Source of the DNA: Desulfocapsa sp.
GTDB taxonomy: Bacteria; Desulfobacterota; Desulfobulbia; Desulfobulbales; Desulfocapsaceae
Assembly (NCBI GenBank): GCA_022712975.1
Contig: JAFLJO010000100.1
Span: forward strand, 1-64,000
Length of the DNA: 64,000 bases
Direction of reading: 5' to 3'
Shown piece by piece: positions 54,604 through 62,976 of this stretch (position 1 is the stretch's first letter; each line of letters opens with the position of its first letter). Under the pieces are notes generated by a model. The model saw only the letters and a list, made by a program, of their open reading frames with translations, ran no database searches and was not told the origin of the DNA. The position numbers were made by a program, and so were the translations under genes.

Positions 54604-56910
54604 ATGAACGCTATCATACCGGAGAATCATCCTCGGATCAGTAAAATGATACTCAAAAAAACTGGTGTCAAGGTTAAACAATCCATGCCCGGCCGTATGC
54701 GAATTCGCGTGAACAGTTTGCAGCGGCGTGTGAAGAGAGCAGGCTGGATGCAGGAACATCTGAGAAGAGCAGAGGGAATCAACAGTGTGGAGATACGCTC
54801 TGCAACAGGGTCCGTTATTGTTTTTTTTAACCCGGAAGAGATATCAATCAAAGCCATCTTGCAGGAAGTCGTTGAGCAGATTCTCCATCCTGTTTCCTAT
54901 CCCGAACCCTCGGAACCATTACCCGGTTTTAAGAGTCTCTGCAAGAGTTGTGATTGCGGTTCAAAGGTGGCTTATAGTACCAAATTGCGTCGGGTTGTAT
55001 GGCTCTCAACATTCATGCTTTATTCAGTGGTTCGCATGTGGATTTTCCGGCTACCGCTTGCACAAAATCCGATTAGTTTAATCGGTCTTGTTGCCATGGC
55101 CGGTGCGGCAACATTGTTAAAAGAAGCTGTGGTCGATGTCGCTGAGAAAAAGAAACTGACTGCCACTCCCTTTCTCGCCTTTGGCAGTTTGGCAACTATT
55201 GCCATGGGGCAGGCATTTTCTGCTCTGCAGATTATCTGGATTTACAATGTTGCAGAGCTTACAGAGGATTATGTGGGGCAGCGTTCCCGCCAGGCCATTC
55301 GGGATATTCTGGAAGTAGCCCCGGCCAATGCCTATGTCATGGTTGATGGCATGGAGCTTGAAACAAAGGTCGCAGACATTAAGCCTGGAGATATTGTTGT
55401 TGTTCATACCGGTGAAAAAGTTCCTGTGGATGGGGTGGTGGATGAAGGTGACGCATTAGTGGATGAGGCATCCATCAACGGACGATCAGAGGCAATTCTG
55501 CGCAGCAGGGGAGACAATGTGTACGCCGGCACCATTGTAAGCCAGGGGGTTCTGTTTATTCATACGATTAAAACCGGAGAAGACACCTATCTTTCCCATA
55601 TCATGCAGATGGTGGAAGATTCCATGTCCAATAAAGCACCGGTTGAGCAGAAGGCCGATGAGCTTGCCGCCCGCCTGATGAAAGTAGGGATTGCAGCCAC
55701 CGCTCTTACCCTGTTGCTCACAGGAGACCCCATGCGGGCATTAACTGTGATGCTGGTTATGTCCTGCCCCTGTGCCACTGTACTTGCTGCTTCTTCTGCG
55801 GTGACTGCAGCGGTGGCAAATGCCGCAAAACATTCGATACTTATAAAAGGCGGACTTTACCTTGAAACCATCGGCAAGGCAGATGTTTACTGCTTTGATA
55901 AAACCGGCACACTCACCATGGAGCAGCCGGAAATAATCGCTGTGCTTGGCAGAACACCATCAATTACAGAAGAATCCATCATCGCCATGGCTGCCACCGC
56001 AGAATCCCATAATCAGCATCCAATGGCCAAGGCAATTTTGGCAGAAGCTGATGCCCGGAATTTAACCCCCGAACCCCATGCCGTCTGTGAGTTTAAAGCA
56101 GGTCGCGGCGTACTCTGTACCATTGGAGGCGATGCTGTGATTCTTGTTGGGAATCGTCAGTTCATGGAAGAGCATGAAGTGGATATTCGCTGGTTTAATA
56201 AAAGGGCAGCAGCCCAACGGGAAATGGGGAACACCGTAGTCTTTGTGGCAAAAAACGGCAAAGCCAAAGGTATGCTTGGTGTGGCAAATCCTGTACGACC
56301 TGAAGCTGTAAGAGTACTCAACTGCCTGCGGGGTGATGGAGTAAAAGCCATACATCTTGTAACGGGAGATAATGAAGAAGTGGCGCAAACCATGATGAAT
56401 GTCTTTCCTTTTGATGATTGCAGAGCAGCTCTTATGCCGGAAGAAAAGGCAGCACGGGTGCAGGAACTGAAAAAAGGAAGTATCGTGGTTATGGTGGGAG
56501 ATGGTGTCAACGATGCCCTGGCTCTTTCCCATGCAGATATTGGTATCGCGATGGGAGTGGGTGGTGCAGAGGTTGCCATGGAAGCGGCAGACATTGCACT
56601 TGCTGATTCGAATCTGGAAGGTTTGATGAAAGTCCGCAACCTGAGCCATAAAACCATGACAATAATAGATCAAAATCACTATATGGCGGTTTCCACAGAT
56701 CTTATTGGTGCAGCTCTTGGGATGCTCGGTATGCTGTCACCGATTATGGCCGGAATGATTCATATTTTTCATACGGGGGGGATTTTACTTAATTCCGGGC
56801 GACTTCTTTCCTGGGAACCTCCGGTGGAACCAATGGATAAGTGTCGTGGATGTTTGCTGGGCTGCAAGTGTGGCAATGCAAACTGTAATCGCAAATGTAA
56901 AACCTGTTAA
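54604..56910 (+). CDS. P1B-type metal ATPase 2 (CPC motif) with Cys-rich tail
   Basis: This 768-residue protein has an N-terminal Arg-rich HMA-like domain (KQSMPGRMRIRVNSL; GINSVEIRSATGSVIVFF), with no metal-binding CxxC. TM4 has VMSCPCATVLAASSAV. The phosphorylation site is FDKTGTLTM, with GDGVNDALAL and HP motif NQHPMA. The C-terminus is RGCLLGCKCGNANCNRKC-type, eight Cys that could pass metal on. The gene starts the second + strand half of the cluster. Confidence 0.9.
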   Translation: MNAIIPENHPRISKMILKKTGVKVKQSMPGRMRIRVNSLQRRVKRAGWMQEHLRRAEGINSVEIRSATGSVIVFFNPEEISIKAILQEVVEQILHPVSYPEPSEPLPGFKSLCKSCDCGSKVAYSTKLRRVVWLSTFMLYSVVRMWIFRLPLAQNPISLIGLVAMAGAATLLKEAVVDVAEKKKLTATPFLAFGSLATIAMGQAFSALQIIWIYNVAELTEDYVGQRSRQAIRDILEVAPANAYVMVDGMELETKVADIKPGDIVVVHTGEKVPVDGVVDEGDALVDEASINGRSEAILRSRGDNVYAGTIVSQGVLFIHTIKTGEDTYLSHIMQMVEDSMSNKAPVEQKADELAARLMKVGIAATALTLLLTGDPMRALTVMLVMSCPCATVLAASSAVTAAVANAAKHSILIKGGLYLETIGKADVYCFDKTGTLTMEQPEIIAVLGRTPSITEESIIAMAATAESHNQHPMAKAILAEADARNLTPEPHAVCEFKAGRGVLCTIGGDAVILVGNRQFMEEHEVDIRWFNKRAAAQREMGNTVVFVAKNGKAKGMLGVANPVRPEAVRVLNCLRGDGVKAIHLVTGDNEEVAQTMMNVFPFDDCRAALMPEEKAARVQELKKGSIVVMVGDGVNDALALSHADIGIAMGVGGAEVAMEAADIALADSNLEGLMKVRNLSHKTMTIIDQNHYMAVSTDLIGAALGMLGMLSPIMAGMIHIFHTGGILLNSGRLLSWEPPVEPMDKCRGCLLGCKCGNANCNRKCKTC

Positions 56911-56921
56911 AAAGAGGGAAG

Positions 56922-57428
56922 ATGAAATACACAATTACCGATAAAAGCCGGGTGGATTTTACAGCCCAGGCACCCATGCATACCTTTAGAGGGTGGGCAG
57001 TCGAGGGCATGGAGGGAGAAATCGATATAGGTTTTGATTCCCTTGAGTTACACCATATTAAAGTATCAGTGGATGCCAACTGTTTTGACACTGGAGATGC
57101 TGGCAAGAACAAGGCAATGGTGGATTTCTTTGAACTCGATAGTCATCCTGAAGCGTCTTTCATAATGACTGAGTGTCGGGAATTTTGCCGAATGGAAAAT
57201 GACGAATACAAGATGACCGTGCTTGGGATACTTGAACTGTCAGGTATCCGTCGGCAACTGCCAATTGTCTGTATGGTTACAAAGAATGATGAGATGATGA
57301 TAATTGATCTGCAATTCAAGTGGTCATTTAAAGCCTATGGTATGAAAGCTCCCAGACTTCTTTTTATGACGGTGAGAGACATCGTGGATATTAAAGCGCA
57401 TCTTGAATTTATATTGGTTAAGGACTGA
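56922..57428 (+). CDS. YceI-like protein without signal peptide
   Basis: This 168-residue protein is a lipocalin-like barrel in YceI style: SRVDFTAQAPMHTFRGWAVEGMEGEI at the N terminus and SHPEASFIMTECREF at about 77. YceI proteins bind amphipathic or isoprenoid ligands. Here no signal peptide is present, so it is cytosolic or lies on the organelle's cytosolic face. It starts 11 bases after the ATPase. Confidence 0.8.
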   Translation: MKYTITDKSRVDFTAQAPMHTFRGWAVEGMEGEIDIGFDSLELHHIKVSVDANCFDTGDAGKNKAMVDFFELDSHPEASFIMTECREFCRMENDEYKMTVLGILELSGIRRQLPIVCMVTKNDEMMIIDLQFKWSFKAYGMKAPRLLFMTVRDIVDIKAHLEFILVKD

Positions 57429-57434
57429 GGAAAA

Positions 57435-57776
57435 ATGACACAATTGAGCAATGAAGAAATAGTAGCTGGTTTTCTTGATCATGTTCGTTATCTCAAGGTT
57501 AAACATCATGTTAACGGGCGGATTCGAGTGAAGGCCAACTGGAATGGTGCAAAAAAGCTGGCCGTAATGAAAGAAGGAGAGCTGGAAAGAATTATCACCT
57601 CTATTCCAGGTATTAAAGAGTATAGGGTGAACCCGAAGGCATTGTCTGTGATCATTGAATACGATCCGGATGTACTCCCTTTTTCACTATGGGAGGAGGT
57701 CGGCACCCTTGGCGAGTACCCGGCTAATCGGGCGAATGTGCAGACTCAGCTCCTTGATATTTTGAACAGGGCATAA
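57435..57776 (+). CDS. Stand-alone HMA-like protein (FezC-like candidate)
   Basis: This 113-residue protein aligns by eye with the N-domains of the three ATPases: HHVNGRIRVKANW, then ITSIPGIKEYRVNPKALSVIIEYDP. It is a ferredoxin-like fold without CxxC. It could be an adaptor that replaces or docks to the ATPase N-domain. It begins 6 bases after the YceI-like gene. Confidence 0.8.
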   Translation: MTQLSNEEIVAGFLDHVRYLKVKHHVNGRIRVKANWNGAKKLAVMKEGELERIITSIPGIKEYRVNPKALSVIIEYDPDVLPFSLWEEVGTLGEYPANRANVQTQLLDILNRA

Positions 57777-57787
57777 CGGAGAATACA

Positions 57788-58363
57788 ATGGAAGATCAGA
57801 TACATTCAGAGACAGAAAATGCAGAAGCAGAGAGTTCAGAAGCAGTAGATAACGCAAATGAACAAGACCCGTCGGCATCAGCGGAGGAAGTCACACCGCA
57901 GCCTCAGCAGACATATCACCTGCCCCCTGGATATGCCTATGACCCGGCAAGCGGGCAGGTCTTTTATGTCGGGCCTGCAATACAACAGCCGGTACAGCCG
58001 ATCTCTTCACAACCGGGGGTGTATAGCCAGCCACAGCAGCCGGATCCTGAACAAGTTGCAGCTGCACAGGCTGCATCCACACAGCGTTACGGTCAGGTTA
58101 TTAATTCGGTGGAACAGTTTCTTGAGGGCGAGGCCACTGTATCCGATGTGGTGAAAACGCTTTACACCAATACAGCACAGGACGATCAACTTTGGAAGGG
58201 GATAATTGTCGGTGCAGCAGCAGCGATGCTACTGACAAGCGAACCGGTACGAAAAGCTATGGGCCAGACTCTTGGTGGTGTATTTCCTGGATTGAAACAG
58301 AGTAAACAAACTCAGCAGACAGCCGGAACATCAACGGCTGCTGCTGAAAATACAACAACCTAA
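57788..58363 (+). CDS. Pro/Gln-rich membrane protein, family B (longer copy)
   Basis: This 191-residue protein has an acidic start, a long Pro/Gln/Tyr-rich disordered part (40-95), a short helical region (TQRYGQVINSVEQFLEGEAT), then LWKGIIVGAAAAMLLTSEPV, a single membrane hairpin or helix shared with 58860. A low-complexity region like this could form a coat or scaffold (inference). It starts 11 bases after the HMA-like gene. Confidence 0.82.
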   Translation: MEDQIHSETENAEAESSEAVDNANEQDPSASAEEVTPQPQQTYHLPPGYAYDPASGQVFYVGPAIQQPVQPISSQPGVYSQPQQPDPEQVAAAQAASTQRYGQVINSVEQFLEGEATVSDVVKTLYTNTAQDDQLWKGIIVGAAAAMLLTSEPVRKAMGQTLGGVFPGLKQSKQTQQTAGTSTAAAENTTT

Positions 58364-58391
58364 ATCCCCATTACCAGATAAGGAGTAGAGA

Positions 58392-58784
58392 ATGGAAACA
58401 GCAAATATCAATACTGCTATGGCGCAGACAGATCCTTTACATCAGTATGCCGTTCCTGTACATCAGTATGCGGTTCCTGTACAGCAGCAACCTGTGAACT
58501 ATCCGGTGCAAACAGATGTCAGTACCTCTCCGGTAATTGCAGCCGGAATATTTGGTCTTATCGTTGCCGGTACCGGAACAATGGGTGCTAATCTGCATAA
58601 GGTGAATGACGGAAAAATGACCATGGGTGAAGCCATGGGCAACAGCCTAGTAAAAGGTGCAGCAGGCGGGGTTGCCGCAGCATCTGCAACAGCTGCCACA
58701 GCTACTTTTACCAATGGTGGACTTGCTGGTTTGGCGGTCACTCTAGCTGCTGCAACAGGAGTGAGTTATTTGCTTGGCAAGTAA
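58392..58784 (+). CDS. Small membrane protein, family A (copy 2)
   Basis: This 130-residue protein starts with QYAVPVHQYAVPVQQQPV repeats and has two Gly/Ala-rich helices around VNDGKMTMGEAMGNSLVKG, the hinge shared with 50640. AAGGAG is upstream. It may shape the same membrane as its paralogue. Confidence 0.85.
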   Translation: METANINTAMAQTDPLHQYAVPVHQYAVPVQQQPVNYPVQTDVSTSPVIAAGIFGLIVAGTGTMGANLHKVNDGKMTMGEAMGNSLVKGAAGGVAAASATAATATFTNGGLAGLAVTLAAATGVSYLLGK

Positions 58785-58859
58785 CGTGATTATATGGTTT
58801 GTGCAAATTATTAAAAGAACAACTAACAGCATTTAAAGAAAAAATAAGGAGATGGGAAA

Positions 58860-59192
58860 ATGGCAGATCAATTAGTACAGCAACAGGTTCAACCGCAAAT
58901 GGCATACCAACAACCCGCAGCACCCGTTTATCAGCAAACTGTTCCTGTTCAGGCAGTTGTCCCGGTTGCAGCAACAAGTACTATTCTTGGACTCGATGTT
59001 CAGGATACAACATTTTGGAAAGGAGCGTTACTCGGAGCTGCAGTTGCCATGCTGGTAACAAATGAAACCGTACAAAAGTGTGTGGTTAAAAGTGTGTCCA
59101 AGCTTACCGCTGCTGCTCAGAGCGGTGTTGAGGAAATGAAGGAAAAATTTGAAGATGCCAAGGCAGAAGCTCTGGCTGAGACCGATAAATAG
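58860..59192 (+). CDS. Small membrane protein, family B (short copy)
   Basis: This 110-residue protein has a Gln/Pro/Val-rich leader and TTFWKGALLGAAVAMLVTNE (family B membrane segment), then a charged amphipathic tail (VEEMKEKFEDAKAEALAETD). Paralogue of 57788. AAGGAG lies before its ATG. Confidence 0.85.
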   Translation: MADQLVQQQVQPQMAYQQPAAPVYQQTVPVQAVVPVAATSTILGLDVQDTTFWKGALLGAAVAMLVTNETVQKCVVKSVSKLTAAAQSGVEEMKEKFEDAKAEALAETDK

Positions 59193-59268
59193 TATAATTG
59201 TAAATCAGAAATGAGGAATTGATAAGGTAACTCCTCATTTCTGGTTACACAATTTCTTGGATTGATTC

Positions 59269-61461
59269 ATGCCAGGTATTCAGTATTCCATAAAACATTG
59301 TCAACCCTACCGAACACGAATTCGTTTTTTCCATCTTAAACGGCGGAAAAACTTATGTGCTGTTGTACAAACAAGATTGCTGGATGTATCCGGAATCACT
59401 AGTGCACAGGTTCGTGACAGTTCAGGTTCTGTAATTGTTGAGCATCCCGACGGAGCAATTCCACTTGACCTGATTGTAAATATTGTGGGCGGGGTTCCTA
59501 CGGTCAATGCAGACTTAAATTCAGAAGATTCATCGAATAATTTGCAGCGACTCTCCTCTTCTTGTGGTTGCAGCAGTATTCACAATTCCACTGGGAAAAA
59601 TCACGTATCCGGGCGGATTCTTTTACTCTCCGGTCTCTATATTTTCTATCTTTTTGCTAAACGCTTATTCACAACCGTTGTGATCCCCACAGCTTTTATA
59701 TCCCGTGTTTTTACTTTACCTGCCCTTGTAGCTTTTGGGCTTTCCCGTCCCATTCAACGACAGGCCATAGAAAATTTCAAACAAAGTGGAAAGCCCGATA
59801 TGGGGCTAATTTCCACAGGATTACTCTATGTTTCTATCCTGACAGGAGATGTACTGGCAGCCCTTGTTGTTTTCTGGCTGTTCAATCTGTCGAGCTGGCT
59901 TGAAGATCGCATTAAGACACGAACCAGACAGGCAGTACGTGAAATGTTGAGTGGTAAGGTACACAATGCCTGGCTGGTCAGAGATGGTGCAGAAATTGAG
60001 GTGGAAGTTGATAGTCTTACGCCAGGCGATATCATCAGTCTTCGTCTCGGCAATACTATTCCGGTAGACGGCACGGTGAAACAGGGGTATTCCCTTGTAA
60101 ATGAGTCAACGCTTACCGGAGAAGGAATGCCGGTGATAAGGCAAACAGGTGACACTGTACTTGCCGGAACCGTACTGGAAGAGGGAGATATTTTAGTAAG
60201 AGTTGATAGGGCAGGAGAAGAAACGCGCCTTGCTGCTATTATTCGCCTCATTGAGACAGCAGAGACTGAGCCCGGAGAGTTGCAACTTACCAGTCAGCGA
60301 TTCTCTCAGGCCATGGTGCCGGTCTCTTTAATTCTTGCCGCAAGTGCGTTTATTTTTACAGGCAGCCTGCTTCAGGCCATGGCAGTGCTGATCATCACCT
60401 GTCCCTGTGCTTTGCGGCTTTCAACTTCCGTGGCCGTAAGCTCCGCTATGAGTCATGCCGCCACAGAGGGTATCCTGATCAAGGGCGGTCGATATATAGA
60501 AATAGCGGGTAAAGTCAATGTTCTGGTGCTCGACAAAACCGGAACACTTACAGATATGGCATCGGAAGTTGCGACAGTCACTGTTCTTGATAAACGCTTT
60601 AAGGCAGATACGATTATACAGCTTGCTGCCAGTGCCCAGAAAACGTGGCCACACCCATTGAGTCGAGCGGTAACAAACCAGGCAGAGAAGCTTGGGTTGC
60701 CGCTACTTGCCTGTGAAGAAACGAACCTGACAGTGGGACAGGGAGTAAAGGCAATAATAAAAAACGGTAAAAAGGATGTCCTGGTCGGCAACAGCTCCTT
60801 TATGGAAAAGAATCATATTTCCTGCTCCCATAAAATTGTAGCTCGGAAGCAAAAAGAAATTTCCGGGGCAAGTAGGTTGTATGTGGCCTGCAATGATTGT
60901 CTAATCGGTCTTATCGAAACAAGAAGCCAAGTTAGAGGAGACGTCGTTCAGTGCGTAAAACATCTGCGCGCCATGGGTGTGGCTCATATCGTTCTTCTCA
61001 CCGGTGACCATAAATCAGGCACCAATGGTTTAAAAGAAAGATTTGGCTTCGATGAGGTTCACTGGAACCAATCCCCTGAAGACAAAGCATCCTGGATTAA
61101 AAAGTGGAAAGCTGCTCACCCCGAAGATATTGTCGCCATGGTAGGTGATGGAATCAACGACACCCCGGCCTTTGCCACTGCTGATTTAAGCCTGGCTATC
61201 GGTGAAGGCGGAGCTGATGTGACCGTTGAATGTGCTGATATTGTCCTGCAACGGGGCGGCATTGATCAGGTTGCAACAAGCATTGCACTCGGTAGAAAAA
61301 CGCTGGGCACCATCAAGGAAAGCTACGCTATAGCCATCAGTATGAATGCAGGAACCCTTGGCCTGACAACCCTTGGTGTTATTTCTCCGATTGCCGGTGC
61401 TTTGTTGCACAATATGATCACTGTTGCTGCTGTGACGAATGCAGGCAAAGTGAAGATATAA
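59269..61461 (+). CDS. P1B-type metal ATPase 3 (CPC motif)
   Basis: This 730-residue protein has an N-terminal HMA-like domain with the Arg-rich strand (CQPYRTRIRFFHLKRRK; GITSAQVRDSSGSVIVEH), TM4 IITCPCALRLSTSVAVS, LDKTGTLTDM, HP motif TWPHPLSRA and GDGINDTPAF. It is more distant from ATPases 1 and 2 than the latter pair seem in their N-domains. It closes the cluster, 76 bases after the preceding gene. Confidence 0.9.
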   Translation: MPGIQYSIKHCQPYRTRIRFFHLKRRKNLCAVVQTRLLDVSGITSAQVRDSSGSVIVEHPDGAIPLDLIVNIVGGVPTVNADLNSEDSSNNLQRLSSSCGCSSIHNSTGKNHVSGRILLLSGLYIFYLFAKRLFTTVVIPTAFISRVFTLPALVAFGLSRPIQRQAIENFKQSGKPDMGLISTGLLYVSILTGDVLAALVVFWLFNLSSWLEDRIKTRTRQAVREMLSGKVHNAWLVRDGAEIEVEVDSLTPGDIISLRLGNTIPVDGTVKQGYSLVNESTLTGEGMPVIRQTGDTVLAGTVLEEGDILVRVDRAGEETRLAAIIRLIETAETEPGELQLTSQRFSQAMVPVSLILAASAFIFTGSLLQAMAVLIITCPCALRLSTSVAVSSAMSHAATEGILIKGGRYIEIAGKVNVLVLDKTGTLTDMASEVATVTVLDKRFKADTIIQLAASAQKTWPHPLSRAVTNQAEKLGLPLLACEETNLTVGQGVKAIIKNGKKDVLVGNSSFMEKNHISCSHKIVARKQKEISGASRLYVACNDCLIGLIETRSQVRGDVVQCVKHLRAMGVAHIVLLTGDHKSGTNGLKERFGFDEVHWNQSPEDKASWIKKWKAAHPEDIVAMVGDGINDTPAFATADLSLAIGEGGADVTVECADIVLQRGGIDQVATSIALGRKTLGTIKESYAIAISMNAGTLGLTTLGVISPIAGALLHNMITVAAVTNAGKVKI

Positions 61462-61794
61462 AAAATATATTCAAAGGAAAACAGGAGATCATTGATCGTT
61501 TCTCAAATCTCGGAGCGTATGAGGGCTCTCTGAAGAGTAGTGGTTTTCTTAAAGTTGGCATGCTCGTCTATGATCTTGGCTGGTTTTACTATCGGTAAAT
61601 AAGGATGTGGATATTATGCCATAGAAAAATAGTATTGTTTTCACATAGTTTCGGTTCTTACTCGTTCACGCATGATATCCGGTTAGAAACAAGGCAGAAC
61701 TTCAACAAAATGCTATTGAGTCTTTCAGAACTGTGAAGATATCCAGAAACCGGATAATAACTTGTTCGGCTTTAAAATTCAAATAGGTGCTTAA
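61462..61794. other. Intergenic region after the ferrosome-like cluster
   Basis: No sure gene. An open stretch at 61491-61598 would give IIDRFSNLGAYEGSLKSSGF and end WFYYR, but its only start is ATT; it may be a gene remnant. TATCCGGTT (61676) and AACCGGATA (61748) form an inverted repeat, followed by GTTCGGC at 61764, the same 7-mer that ends the attC-like site downstream. Confidence 0.45.
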
Positions 61795-62475
61795 ATGAAA
61801 GAACGCATAAAGAGTATATTAAGTAATCTCAAAAATGTTCAAGAAGATTTATTGGCATTGTCCGATGATTTGTGGTTGGAGATTGATCATAACGACAATG
61901 AAGCAATTGACAATGGAGTTCAGTTCAAATCAGAGTTTAATGAAAATAACAGGCGGTTTTCTGATGCAGCCAATTCTTTATCTACACTGATTCAAAACCA
62001 TACTAACACACCACTTTATCAACAAGAAGAAGGCCAATACAGGCAAGTATCTTCTGTAGAAAATGAAAGAATAATCAAAGAATTAAACAACAAAGAGCCT
62101 CATAATTTAACAGAGGATTTCAAATACAAAAGACCTTATGGCTTCGTACTTTCTGGAATCCCATATAAAAACAAGGTGACTTGGTCAGAGCTATATATCC
62201 AGCTTTGTACTCATCTTCTGAATACCGATCAAAAGATCTTTAACACCCTAGAAAGCAATCAGGATCATATATCGAATCGTAATAACAAATATTTTTCCAG
62301 TAACTCAAGTGAGCTAAGAAGCTCACAAAAATGTGGTTCTTCCACTTATGTTGAAATGAATCTTTCAGCAAATGGAATTCGAGATAGCATAAAGAGATTA
62401 CTGAAAACATATAATATTAAAGCCAATGATCTTTCCATTTATCTTCGGGAAGATAGAGATGCAGAAAGAGCCTAA
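61795..62475 (+). CDS. Hypothetical protein, possible cassette gene
   Basis: This 226-residue protein is not recognised. It has a coiled-coil-like start (ILSNLKNVQEDLLALSDDL), a polar Asn/Ser-rich middle and a helical end (ANGIRDSIKRLLKTYNIKA). It has no membrane segment. It is more AT-rich than the cluster before it, and its stop overlaps an attC-like site. Start at 61795 lacks a clear ribosome site. Confidence 0.6.
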   Translation: MKERIKSILSNLKNVQEDLLALSDDLWLEIDHNDNEAIDNGVQFKSEFNENNRRFSDAANSLSTLIQNHTNTPLYQQEEGQYRQVSSVENERIIKELNNKEPHNLTEDFKYKRPYGFVLSGIPYKNKVTWSELYIQLCTHLLNTDQKIFNTLESNQDHISNRNNKYFSSNSSELRSSQKCGSSTYVEMNLSANGIRDSIKRLLKTYNIKANDLSIYLREDRDAERA

Positions 62476-62601
62476 CAACACGCTGCAAGAACCGGCGGGC
62501 AGCACGGTTTTTCGGAGTTCAGTCTTGCCTGCCAACGTCTCAGGTAAATCAAATCTCAGTGCTGTAAATCCCGCTGGCTCCGCACAGCTTGTCCGTTCGG
62601 C
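62470..62601 (+). other. attC-like integron recombination site (candidate)
   Basis: The left core GCCTAAC fits RYYYAAC, and the right core GTTCGGC fits GTTRRRY except at one base. Arms fold: CCGGCGGG with CCCGCTGG, CAGCAC with GTGCTG, and the outer ACACGCTG with CAGCTTGT. At 132 bases its size fits an attC site. It begins at the stop of the preceding ORF, as cassettes do. No integrase is in the window. From 62602 to 62894 I see nothing. Confidence 0.45.
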
Positions 62602-62894
62602 AGTGAAAATACCGAGGATCTTCCAACAAACATTAATCAATAAATATTAACAGGAAAAGTCCTAAGTTGCAGGATTTCTGAAGTAGTTGACCTTGCCAAA
62701 TCTAGTCAGATACTCTGGGGTTAATTCATACCTAGGTAACTGGTCTTGTCATGTACGTAGTTTTCCGCCTTAAACATCCAATTTAATCTGTCTTATTTTA
62801 AATGCCAGCCCCTCCAAAAAATTAAGATAAGACATCAACACCTTCCCTCTAACGCAACATTTACAAGTTTTTCAATAAACATCGAGACTATTTA

Positions 62895-62936
62895 TTGACA
62901 TACGTACAAAGCAGTGCTACCTTAATAATATGTCAA
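62895..62936 (+). promoter_or_regulatory. Promoter/operator of the ribbon-helix-helix gene
   Basis: TTGACATA (62895) and TATGTCAA (62929) form an 8-base inverted repeat. TTGACA is also a -35 hexamer, with a weak TACCTT 17 bases on. It suits self-repression by the RHH protein that follows. Confidence 0.6.
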
Positions 62937-62976
62937 TACGGTGATCAACTAAGAACTTTTAAAGACGGGGTAGATA

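Noticed and set aside
56062-56679. 205-residue antisense ORF
   Set aside because: It lies wholly opposite the conserved P-domain of ATPase 2 and reads like low-complexity shadow coding.
50640-59192. Magnetosome island
   Set aside because: Small Gly/Ala-rich membrane proteins recall Mam/Mms proteins, but no mamA, B, E, K, M, O or similar gene is present; P1B pumps and DtxR genes fit a ferrosome better.
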